Shown here piece after piece: positions 11,816-24,205 of a stretch of 64,000 bases of DNA. Location of the stretch: the NCBI RefSeq assembly GCF_004193775.1, contig NC_041019.1, positions 52,427,928-52,491,927 on the forward strand, given 5' to 3'. The notes under the pieces were generated by a model. It made no database searches, was not told the origin of the DNA, and saw only the letters and a list, made by a program, of their open reading frames with translations. The translations under genes and the position numbers were made by a program. This stretch comes from Glycine soja (taxonomy: Eukaryota > Streptophyta > Magnoliopsida > Fabales > Fabaceae). Positions within the stretch are counted from its first letter, which is position 1; each line of letters begins with the position of its first letter.

Positions 11816-14800
11816 GCTCTATGATTGATAAACCTTAAAGCAATGTGCAAGCCTAATGCAACAATTCAGCAATGAAGTTCCACCATTTTGATGTATGAGA
11901 ATTAGTTTTGGATGTATAATAGTGTATAATATTCACTAGCCAAAGAATTAAAAGATATCTCATACTGTGATTGCACATAAATAGATTTTTGGATTGGCAG
12001 AATTAATTTCGTAGTAGTATATGAGAAATAGTTTTGCTTTCATTAGCCATATTTAATGCCATATTCTGTTGCCTAATTTATTTGCTATACATTCATGGGT
12101 CAATATTCCATATTAAATGCATGCCTGGCTTGTTTTTTCTGACCTGCAGCCTGAAACCGCGATTGAGCAAAACATGATTTTCTCATGGTCAAGGATAGTT
12201 TTCCTTAGGACCTATTGGACGTTATTGTCAATTTTAAGTTTTTGGAAATTTTAAAAATTTAAATTGATTTTAGTTTTATACAGTAATTATTAGATGTCTA
12301 TAAGCTTTATTTCAAAGAAAGTATATTTAGTAAAAAACTTTTTTCTATTTTGTGTCTCGTTGTTGTTTATTTAATTTACAATCAGTGAATATGTGCACAT
12401 GAATTGATTTTTATTTAAATGAAAATATTTATGGATTTAATTCTCATTAAATACAAAATGCATGTTAATAGACATAAAAATAAAATAAAATTTATGTCTT
12501 ATGTGGTTTAATTAATTTAGTTATGATGTGGAAATAAACTATTAGTGAAAAGTAAAATAAGTGATCAAGAAAATCATTGGAAATAGTTTAATTATGGGTC
12601 AAATGAATTAATTTAGACCATAGAAAAATGATTATGAGGTGGTAGTGATTTAAAAATTAACTTAAGTGAGGATCAATGACACGTAAGGACTAAAATAGAC
12701 ACAAAACCTATCCCTAGCATGAAAACCCTAACCCTAAACTTAATTGGGCCTCATAGGGGTCCAATTAAAATCAAAACTTGGACCCCCCCAAGCCCTTGGA
12801 GAAGGTCGCTGACAATTAGTAGGAATAGGGTGAGTCATTTTTAATTTTAAAAAATGCTTTCCTTTCTCCTACTCTCATTTGTGACTATTCATTTACTTCT
12901 TCTTCTCCAAGTTTCCCTAATTTCTTCAGCTTCTATCTAAAATTTCTCCATGGATCTCAAAGCCCCTTCCAACCAAATTAGGATATATTATTCTCTAGCT
13001 CAAGCTTTATTTTATTGCATTTAGTGTTGTTTAAGAGTGAGGTATGGGGAGTTTCTTCTCTTTTCTTCATAGACCAAGTTTTCTTCTCTTGTTTTTGAGT
13101 AATATGGGTTGTTTAGAGTTGTATTGTACCATGTGTATCTCTCTTTGTTGTTAAAAATGGAAGAGTGCATGTTTATTACTTTGGACTGAGAGCATTTTGT
13201 TTTTTAAAAAATTAATGGAAACAGGTTTTGAGGAAGTTAGACCATTTTCCTATTTTGGACCCTCAGGATGTTGTAGAAATTTTTAAAATTTATTCTGATC
13301 ACTTACACTAATTTTTCTTTATTTTTGTGTAAATATGTAAGCTGGGTTGGTTTGATTTAAAAAAAAAAAATAACACCTTTTCTTGGAAAACTGGGTTGCT
13401 CGTTTCATAGACATACCCTAAGGACTAACCACAAAAATTGGCTGGCTTGACCTAAAAAGCTTAAGAAGTATTTTTAGGAAATTAATTGGTAACATCAAGC
13501 ACGTGTACTGCAGAGGAATATAATAGAGGAAAGTTACTTTTATTGAGAATCTGAGTTTGGTAAAAGTTATGTTGTTCCCTGACCTTGAGAAGTGTCTAGT
13601 ATTTTTCTTGATTTTTAGAAAATTCGTCTACTATTTTTCAATAATTTTGAAAATCTGATTTTCTGGCAACTGAGATGTTTATTTATTAGAAAAATTGTTT
13701 TAGTTTTGAGCCTCTGGAAAAATATATATGGTATGTGAAATGTCAAAGGTGATCTCTGTAAAATATTACGAAAAACAGTTGTTTTACTATTTTCAAAAAA
13801 TGCAAGACAGTGAATTTTAGTAACTTCACTGCAACTGTTTTTAATTTTTTTTTTAAAAATCTATTAATGAATTTTTGAGTGGTAAAATTTATGAAGGAAT
13901 ATACCTATTAGGGAGTGTCCCTGTAAATTTGGGTGAGAATCAGAGTTCAAATGATATTTTTATAATTTTACGAACTGAGATATCAGCTTATAGGAAAAGT
14001 GAAATTTAATTGAAATAATTGTCTTATATATGAGTGAGTTAATTATGAGGATTCCATCTTAGAAGGAGGATACCCATCAATGTTGTGGTTATTAACGGTT
14101 AATTTATCTGAGTTTCCTTGTTTAAATTAATTGTGTTGATTAGGAGCGTGATCCTTGGGCAGTGTATGCTGGGTTTGTTTGTGTATGATAATTGGTTGAT
14201 TAAATGTTGTTTGGAGAATGAGGATCTTAACTTGTGGGACAATTGGACTCTAAGTATAGTGCATTTGAGAAAGGAATGATCAAACTAATTAAATTGTTCA
14301 CTACGAGAAGTAATGAATTAACTTTTAAGAAAAAGGGTGTGAATCTATTAAATGCATGGACATGTAATAATTAATTACTCTAAGCTATGAGGATATAAAT
14401 ACTTGGACTTAGAGTAAGGATTAGGACCTTTGCGAAGGAGGATTAAGGACTAAGACCTAAATTGAGCATAAGACACTAATAGTGAGAAAGGATTGATAAG
14501 ACATGAAAATTTTGGGAATCATGAATATTGAGAAATGATAGGAAAGAATTGTGTGAGTTTTGCAAATGAGAAATCTTGGAACTTAGTGTTGTGTGAGATA
14601 CGAAGAGAGAGGAGGAATCCTTCTCATGTTGGGTCATGAGTGACCGATGGAACATGACATGACATAATGTGGAAAACACTTTGTTTGAGTGCGAGGATGC
14701 ACATGTTGTGGAGACGCAAAGGCGAAAAATTATAAATTGAATAAAAAAAAAGGATAAAAAACCAAATAAAATATTTAACCTAAAATATAAATAAAATAAT

Positions 14801-17800
14801 TATAAATAAAAAAATAAATGTTAAAAAGGAGAGAAAAATTAAAATTTCAATCTAATCTGACCCGCATGCCTTAATGACACCCAGGGCCAACGATTGATCA
14901 TAGGTCACTGGAGCTCAAAAGTCTAAGAAATTACCATCATTAATCTAAATTAAGCCCTAAACAAAGGGACTAATTAACTCTTGTTAATCTATTATATTTC
15001 TCTTCGTCTCCATTCATAAATCTGACATATATAAGCCCTAAATAAAGAAAATGAAAACCTTCGTCTCTCCACTGTGGATTTTAAGACCACACTATAGTTT
15101 AACAATTATCTAGAAATTCTACACAAAATAAGAAAATTTGCAGAACAGTAGATTATGTATCATACAAGAGAACAAAGCATAAGGAGATCACTTGCTTCCG
15201 AAAGTGATCCATGTTTCTAACTAGAAAGAGATATTTCATAATATTCAACATTGAAGTGAAGAGAACACAAGGGAACCACACCAAATTTTAAAAGTCACAA
15301 AGTAGCTATAAATGAATATAAGTTAGCTAGATTGCAAAGTAGCACTTTATTTTTCATGGAACACGTGTAGTTATGAGACATGCATGTCAATAAATACGCC
15401 AAGCTTTTGTGGTAGCTAGACATTGTACGGAAGGTATATCTGCATTTTGAGTTGCACATTTGAGGATCAAAGTGTATATATATATATACTTTATTCTCAA
15501 TTATTTTAAAAAATAATATCAAATAATTTGTGTTAAAAACTATATTTTTATTTCCTTAACCTATGTATACATATGATAAATGTATATAGGATAAAAAATT
15601 GTTAACATATATTTCTTTTAGTATCGAATATAAATTTTAACTAATTTGACCATTTGGTTTTATACGGTTACGTTGGCTTATGGTGTGAAGAATGAAATTG
15701 GCATTATTTCATCGATTCATACTTGTTCAAAAGATACATTTAGATAAAAATAATGATTTTGTTAATGACTAATGAAAACTAATTTTACGATTATCCTCTT
15801 ATCTGACCATTTTTATTATTCATAACGTTTTGATAATTCGTTCTATAAATACTAGCTAGAGACATAACATATTACACCGTTCTGTTGTCAAGAGGAGGAG
15901 TGTACATCTCATCCTCTGTTTTTATTCTCTTTCTCTCCACTTGCTTGGAAAGAATGCTACAAGTGGTTAGGGGTTCAAGTAATGATAACAAAAGATTATA
16001 TATAGGAATCATTTTCTACAACATTTCTGCTTATAAAATTATGGTGGGTTGGCTGATTTCACTCGATCAGTACGAACTTTATGGTTGCATAGAAATAATA
16101 TTGTCTTAAAAAACTATGTGTCAAATGTAGAGTATGTCCTAATTTTAATTAAACTTAGATCTTTGTCATGGTTGAGTGCTAAGGTGAAAGATTTTGCTTT
16201 TCCTATATTTTAACAGTCTAAAGAACCTATATTTGTACAAAAGCTTTGTAGGAACTTTGACACTTGTAAATTTGGCAAAAAGCTTTAAGATTTCAGCTGT
16301 CTCAAACAAACTCTAAAAGAGTTGAGGTATCCCTCATATTCCTGTCCTAATATATAATGTGTCTTTGCTGATAAAATGAATAATTCTTTAGAAATATTTG
16401 TTATACTATTTAATCAAAATTAGAGTCTTATTTTCAAAGACACCCTAATCTTAAATGTGTTGACTTTTACTGTGGAAGTTACTAAGATTAAAGTTTTAAT
16501 TATAATAAAATAGTTTTTTAAAACAAGTCTACACCTAAATTTATCACTCCAAAACAATTCCTAAGTAGCAAACTGAAAACATCGCTTTTGACTATAACGT
16601 GAGCTTGAAATGTTTGACTGCATTTATTACTAGTAGATGATTGCATTGGATTGACACTGTTGCTGTCTGTGGTTTTATTTGACCATTCGTTGAATTCCCT
16701 CCTTCCATGTTCCATCCACCTTTCTGCCATTCACTTGCCGAGTCAACAGTAGCAAATGTTCTACAAATAAAACATAAAGGCAAAGAAGATTAAGAAAATT
16801 ATTATCATGTGACCTTCCTTCATGCGTACGTATACTACAGGTGATATGTTAATAATAAATGTATTAAAATGTTAATAACTCGTTTAATGTACTTTATGTA
16901 CGTTCATCAAATTAAAGGAGCTTTTGATTCTCCCTGCTCTCCAACATCCTTTTGAGTTATGATAAATTTAAATAAACATAATGGCTAAGAGACTTGACTC
17001 ATTTAGTTTTACAAGGGATTCGTCTAATTCGCTTTTTCAAATATAGGACCTGAGTTTGATATTTAAATTTCACCATAAATTCCCATTGGGGTGTTGGTGA
17101 TGCCTTCCTAATCCTGACCTTGCATGGAGTCAACCTGCTAATCTAAATTAACCTTATATAGTTACCAAAATATACACACTATAAGGTTATAAGGCCAAGT
17201 GTGCCCTTGATATTCCGTTTAGTTAAATTAGTTGTGAATGTCTGTTCAATGATATGTGACTATATGTGGGAGTAGAATTCATGTTGAATGTGTTTTGAAA
17301 AGTCATGAGAAATAGCTGACAAAAAACCCATCTAGACCTGAAGGTAGATGAGTTTCTTAGTGGAGTTCAAGATGACCCGTATTGTCATTTGCGTTCAAAT
17401 AGGATGTGATGTGATTTCTCTTCATAAAATAAAGGAACTGTACTTTTTCTACTTTATTTATAATTTAATTTGTTGCAGTTTGGTACGAAAATCTTATACA
17501 GCCATTATATAATGTAACATCAACTTATTTTATGAATCTGATCTGACAAGATATATCATAATTCTTTTACGATTTACATAAATCAGATTCTTTTTATTTA
17601 ATGTGAGAGGGATGTATTGTACTCCACTCTCACAAAATTTTATTACATCAAAATAAATTATATAATCCAACTCAAATTATTTTATATAATTAAAGTAGTT
17701 GAATTGGTTGAACAAAATATACAAATTATTATAAATTTTTTGATATTTATCTTTGATTTTTATGAATATAAAAAAATATTATTTCATGTAATCAATAAAA

Positions 17801-18776
17801 AACAATAATATTCACAAAAGGGTATGAGATTATCAACGACTGAAGATTACAGAATATGTAATTGTGTATACAAAAAGGCTCTAAACCTACTCCCTAAATC
17901 ATCACTCTTTCTCAAACCTTACCAAAATAATCAGCATGCAGTGATAACTCTACTTGTGAGTAAAGCAGTACATTAGTCCTTAATCCTTAGAGTTTTTTCT
18001 CTCATTTATAATTTGCCTTTTGATTAAAATTAAAGCATACGTTCCAATCACTAAACTAATTAAATTCGAATGATGCTAATCCTTATGCTTGATTGAATGT
18101 GTAAACTTAGAATCTAGGACATTGTGAATAACAATAATAATAGGTCATGGTCTTCTATTTCTAATTAAGAAAAATGAGAATAAGTTGTTCCTCTTGGTCA
18201 TGTTTGCCATAAAGAAGAAAGAGAAACATCATGTCTTGTAGTAGCATTCATTCATTTCCTGGTATGTGTTCGTACCCTGCAATGCCATTAATTGGACCCT
18301 CCATTAATGTCCAAGTCCTTCCCTTTAACTGTCTCTGTTGGTTTTGAATCCTGCACTGACTTTTCTGGAAGAGAATCCGCCATCAATGCATTCCATTTTT
18401 TTTTCTCTCCACAATTAATGCTGTCACTATCAACCTCACTGCAATCTTGCTTCTCTCTCACCCCACTTCAGTGCAAATTGAAAACCAAAAAAATGCAAAA
18501 CGCACACCCTCATTAAGACCCTCCTCCTCTTTCATTGTTTGTGCATCTTCTTTGTCTCAATGATGATGCAACCTCTCAATGCTACAGCACACGCATTTAT
18601 TGCACACTTCATCAGCTTGAAACTCGCTGATCATACTTGCAAGCAAGCCCCCATCCAATAGCAATGCCACCTCAAATCAACTTTTTAGCATCTCCAAGTC
18701 CTTCACTATTTATTTATGCTCTCATTGCATTGAGTGCCTCAAGTGTGCCTTTGGGGTGATTCTGTAGTGTTGGAAA
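11816..18776. other. Intergenic, repeat-like, no confident gene
   Basis: No complete coding region was recognised. About 12.1-14.7 kb differs from its surroundings. It is less AT-rich in places, has a CT-rich stretch with a CTTCTTCTT run near 12900, and no long frame. It looks like a decayed or solo LTR, but I found no matching ends. A minus-strand piece near 16590-16760 could be an exon relic. A (TA)n tract lies near 15476-15490. The rest is AT-rich DNA and the MYB promoter. Confidence 0.5.
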
Positions 18777-18784
18777 TATAAAAG
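18777..18784 (+). promoter_or_regulatory. TATA box of the MYB gene
   Basis: TATAAAAG lies about 110 bp before the MYB ATG, a typical plant core-promoter distance. Assignment is by position and consensus only. Confidence 0.55.
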
Positions 18785-18893
18785 AGGAGTGTGGACTTTA
18801 AAAGGGTACTCTATAAGTTTGTTGCTTGTGATATTTGTACTTTGTTCATGTGCTGTGGTGTGTGTTGTTGTTGAGAGAGTTTGAGAAAGAATA

Positions 18894-21349
18894 ATGGGAA
18901 GAACACCATGTTGTGACAAGAAGGGTTTGAAGAAAGGACCTTGGACAGCTGAAGAGGATGAAATTCTTTCTAGTTATATCAAGAAAAATGGTGGTCATGG
19001 AAGCTGGCGTTCTCTTCCAAGGATGGCAGGTTTTGACACTTTGATTGCTCTTTTCTTGTTACTTTGCTTAATTTGTATTAGCTTTTGTTGAAATCACTTT
19101 AGTTTTTGTTAAGTATGTTAATATGTTACATAACTTTGTTTAAATTCGGCTTTATTCCTTGCTTCCAAGTGACTTGGATGATTTTATTTTGGTCCCTTTA
19201 ATGTTAGTGACATAGTTCCATTGCACTGAGTTATTAGAAGTTTACAACAATATTGGGTTGAAGAGTAAGAAACTTGTGCTGTCTTTGGCTATATTCACAT
19301 TCATGGAATGATGCTATGATAACATTAACACATGACATACCAATTTAACAGCTATTGAACAAGTGAAGTGAAGCTTTACCACTTAACTCCTCTTGACCTT
19401 TTCCCCTACTCTTCTTTTTCAAGTTCTTAAAAGTTAAAAGGCAGGAATATGAAAAGCAAAGTAATTTATAGTATAAGACAAATTTAATGCCGTACTTGGA
19501 GGTTGGAGCATTATATATTACGTTTGCATTACTCTTTTTTCATGTTAAGCTATGAGCCTATGATCTTATTTTGCTCTATTTCTTTTCTTCTGTCTGTATC
19601 CTAATCTTAACCAAAACTTGAGCTTCATTTTCTTTTCATTAGATTTCTATTGCAGACAAACTTGTCAAGTGCCCATGACTCCTCCACTTTGGACACTTAA
19701 TCACAAAATTTTTGTTCTTTTATTTCCTTCAAACCTTTGTCAAACAAATAAAAGAATACTTGACCATTTATTCTGTTTTTTTTTTAACTTAATATTCATG
19801 ACCTCTACGTTTCCATAGATTTATAAGATTAATTTTCACTTTCAGGTCTTCTTCGTTGTGGCAAGAGTTGCAGGCTTAGGTGGACAAACTATCTGAGACC
19901 AGACATTAAGCGTGGTCCCTTTACTCTTGAGGAAGAAAAACTAGTCATACAGCTTCATGGCATCCTAGGAAATAGGTAAACAATTAATTGAGCTGAGCTA
20001 TACATTTCTGTTTCTCAATATATCTATATAAATAAATATTAAATAAAACAAGGTAAATCTTGCTTTTAATATTTCCTATACAAATATTAAAAAAACGGCA
20101 AAAATAAGGTGAGAAAAAAAAACTTTTTCTTAAACCAAGCGTACCACCATTAGATTCCCATCTTTTGTCTTCTGCCTCATATCCATAAAACCAAGACATA
20201 ACAAATGTGTGATACATTTTTATATGTGCTTATTGAGCCTTTTCCTCCCAACTCAAAATCTCAACTTCGCTGATTTTTTCAAGATCCACTCATTTTGTGA
20301 CTGTGAAAGACCTTCTAGACCTCTCAATATTTTCTTTGCAATACCTTATAATAAGAGAAATTCTATGAAAAATTTAAGGGTTTTTGGTACTTTTATTGAG
20401 AAACTCTCACTCCCTCTTTTCCCTCTTCCTTGGTGTGGCCAAACTCGTTTAATTATTAGCCTAAAAAGATACGAAAAAACAACTAAATCAGAACACTTAG
20501 ACTTCTCTGGAGAGCAACTCTATTATAATAAAAGATTGTTCGGTGAACTATTATTCTAACACAGTACATAAAATTGCTGGTTTGTTTCTTTGAATTACCT
20601 GAATCAGTTCAAATTCATATTTTAAATGCACATTTATGACTATATACATTGAACAAATTCTCAGGTGGGCTGCAATAGCCTCTCAGTTACCAGGGAGAAC
20701 AGACAATGAGATAAAGAACTTATGGAACACCCACTTGAAGAAGCGTCTCAAAAGCATGGGGCTTGACCCCAAAACTCATGAACCATTGGCCTCATCAACT
20801 TACCCTTTTCACAAGGCACCTGCATCTGTCTCCACACGCCACATGGCTCAGTGGGAGAGTGCTAGGCTCGAAGCCGAGGCCAGACTCTCGAACGAGTCGT
20901 CAAGGTTCAGCCACAACACCACCAACAATTCCAACTCTGATAACAACAAAACCACTGATTCTGACTACTTTCTCCGCATTTGGAACTCTGAAGTTGGAGA
21001 GGCATTTCGCAATGTTCATCATCACAAAGCTGATGATGACAACAACAACAACAAAATCACTACTAATACTCCTACTAGTTCCTGCCACAGTCCTCTTTCT
21101 ACAGGGTCATCTTCCAACAAGTGTGAGTCAATTGCTACAAATGCAGACTTGGCTTCTAATGCACCAGAAATTATCACACCCTCTAGCATTGTGAAACAAG
21201 AGTTTGAGTGGGGGACTCGTGGTTCCGACTCGTCAAGCTCTAATGACATGGAAGACTCATCAGACACTGCTTTGCAGCTCTTGTTGGATTTTCCTATAAA
21301 CAATGACATGAGCTTCTTGGAAGGAAACTCTTTTGTGTGTCCACTTTAG
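18894..21349 (+). CDS. MYB17: R2R3-MYB transcription factor, MYB17-like
   Basis: Exons are 18894-19029, 19846-19975 and 20665-21349, with GT-AG introns, encoding 316 aa. Exon 2 is 130 bp, the classic R2R3-MYB size. The protein starts [18 protein letters not shown]2 and R3 follow, with [20 protein letters not shown] and [20 protein letters not shown], forming the two-repeat DNA-binding domain of a nuclear regulator. After R3 come [28 protein letters not shown] and [16 protein letters not shown], motifs shared by Arabidopsis MYB17 (LMI2, floral meristem identity) and its MIXTA-type relatives MYB16 and MYB106. The N-terminus and linker fit MYB17 best. The C-terminus is Ser/Asn/Asp-rich and acidic, consistent with an activation region. 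R2 has one extra Gly (NGGHGSW) compared with the usual spacing. Assignment to MYB17 rests on recalled motifs, so orthology needs a tree. Confidence 0.9.
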
Positions 21350-24205
21350 TGCATGTGGAAGCATGAGTGATATTTTGTGTCATGCAGCTTTTTGTGTTGG
21401 TGTTTTGTAATATTGCTATCTATATAAGCAGTTGAAGAAGTAGGAGAATGACATGACTTGGACTTTGGCTGAATATGGTCATCATTAATCAGCATAGGTG
21501 TGGCATCCATCAGTGTGGATTTTTTTATAGTTAAGTCTTATTAGGAATATAGTAAATGTTAATTGCACGTGTTGTCTTTGATTATGTTTTGAATATGTTG
21601 TTTATAAGATTTCGGTATACAAAACCATATTAATAGCAAGCAAGAAAATTAAGTACACAATTCGCAATTATAACCATCCATAGCTCAAAAGATTCTAAAC
21701 TGGATCCTTCATAGTACTTTATCATATGGTCTAGTGTGATCCGAACTCAGAAACCTGTGAAATTCACATTAGCTTCACTTTGAGGACATTTCCTCTGCCT
21801 TAAAATTTCTCACTTTTCCTTTTCTCTGTATTTGAATACTTGTATTTAAATATGAGAGGTTTAAAGGTAAGAGAAAAAGTTTGAGTGATGATATACACTT
21901 CACTGACACTTATTATTTTTCTTTTTCTTTTTTTAACGCATCATATTATTTATCATATTTATACTTTTCTCTATTTTCTCTCTCTAGATATCATCTTGAT
22001 GTTAGCTATCCATGAATACTTATTCAAGTTTTTCAAACCCGTGTAGCTTAGAGCATTACCAGACTCCAATTCAAGAATTCAATTTGAGTTCTTCACTCTT
22101 TTTTAGTAGGTACCTCATCATTACATAAATATTTAAAATTATTTACCAATTTTCAGTCTAATGCCAGAAACTCAACTCTTGTTCTTAACTTATTTTGAGT
22201 GAGTCTTATTTTATCTCTGTACTTACACTAGAACCTTTATTTTTACTTGGAAATTTATTTATTTTTAACTCTTAAGTAGTTTATACGAGTAACTTCTATT
22301 CTATACAAACTTTTATTTACTCCAATGAGTTGCTCTTAGATCAATGTCTTAGGTGTTAATTCTATACTTCGATCTACAATAGAAACTCTTTAAATTAATA
22401 CTCGATAAATTAATAAACTCTTTAAAATAATAAATTTATCCGGTTTCGACTTGGACTTATGTAAAAAATTGAAAAACTCGATAAAATAATAAGATAATAA
22501 TTTTTCATGAAATCTCTTTATAATTTTCGGTTCCAAGAAAATCATAAATTAATAATTCATAGAAACTGAAAAAAAATATATTACACTCTATTGAAATATG
22601 ATTTAATAGTTACTTAAGACATGGATGATTTTCCAAAAGTAATTTATATATGTCAAACTTGCTTAAGAATACACTGAACACATTTACGTTGAGTCTCAAG
22701 GTTTGTTGCCTCGTAATTCTAAGAGACATAGATTAATCTGTCTTTTTGTTTAATATGTACAGTATAATTGCTTGAAAACTCTTTAAATTAATAATTATTA
22801 ATTTATCGATAAATTAATAACTCTCTAAATTAATAAATTTCTTAGGTCCTGACATTATTAATTTATAGAATTTTAATTGTATTTCATAAATTATGAGAAA
22901 CAAACATGTTTAATTTTTTTTTTGCTAATTTATATAAAATAACTATTTATTTTCCGTTTGACCCTAGACTATGTCATTGTAAGATTTTGTTGCATCTTGA
23001 CTTTCCTCCTAGAGAATGGTTTATGTCCTATGAATTTCAAGATTTTTTTTTCCTTTTTATATTTTCATACATGTTCAAACTCCAGTTTCACCCAATTTTA
23101 ATTTATTAGAAAACCAACTAGTGTCCTTCTGTCTCAGAATATGAACCGTAGTGAGCAATAAACTTGGCAAAATATCCCTAGCCACACCAACCAGAGATAT
23201 CCTACTCAGGTATACATGGAGCATTCATCCTGGACTACCGAGCCAAACAGCTCAGGACCTTTTCAGTTTTCATTACACCCCAACATGACCAACAAGGAGT
23301 AAAAGGATCTAAAGTAACAAAATGAAAAATAATTAAAATATCATGACTCAAAGTAAATGAAGTACAGAATTCATAATCACATAAATGTAAGCTAATCTTA
23401 TGAAGAGACCGGTTACTCCCAAGTCCTAAGTACAAAGACCGGTTACTCATAATATCATTATAGTCTTATCAAAAGTTATTTATATATAATGTTTTTTAAT
23501 TATAGGAAATTATATATATAATTTTTGTTTATTCGTAAGAATCAAAGATAAGTATAAGAAGATTTGTAATAACTTATCTGTTCAACTAATTAAATTAGAT
23601 TCCTTTTAGCATCTATAAATAAATTTAGCTATAATGGATTTTTTTTTAAATATTAATGAGAAATTTCTAATACCTGTTAATAATAAGTAATTATCTAATA
23701 AAGTTATTCATTTTAAATAGATCGGATAATTGTAGAGCAGAATTGATAAGGTTATGACATATGAGCAAATAGTATGACGTGGCAACACATTGTTTCTTAG
23801 TTAAGGACCATGGGTTCGTTGAGGGTTTTCCTACGTTAAAATTTGGTGTCAATTGAGTCTACTTTTATGTTCTGTGCATAAATTTGTTTTGTTTTTAATT
23901 TTTTGAATTCTAGATACTGTAAAGGCTGTTATGATCCAATGGGAAATAGTGATCAGAAGAGTGATAAAGAGAAACTCAATTACTTGATCATTAAATTAGA
24001 GTAGTACTCTTGGGAAAAACCACCATTGCATAGAACATTTCACCCAAGCAAGATGATCAAAACAAGAGACAATTAAAAAATTATGTTTTATTTGGACTAA
24101 TTTTTGCACATAGACAACAAACATTGAGAACAAAACAGGAGAAACCACATACAAAATTGGCAATTAGAAATTATTTTGGACATCAGACCCAAAATGCAAA
24201 AAAAA
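21350..24205. other. Intergenic, AT-rich, no gene seen
   Basis: This stretch contains the 3' flanks of the MYB and remorin genes, which converge here. No coding region is supported. The one clear structure is a pair of AT-rich direct repeats (22381-22450 and 22773-22853). Confidence 0.6.
22381..22853. repeat. Direct-repeat pair of an AT-rich element
   Basis: A module beginning GAAA(A)CTCTTTAAATTAATA and continuing through CGATAAATTAATAA to a GGTYYYGAC-like end occurs near 22381-22450 and 22773-22853. The two copies are similar but not identical. They may be subterminal repeats of a DNA transposon remnant. The family was not identified. Confidence 0.45.
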
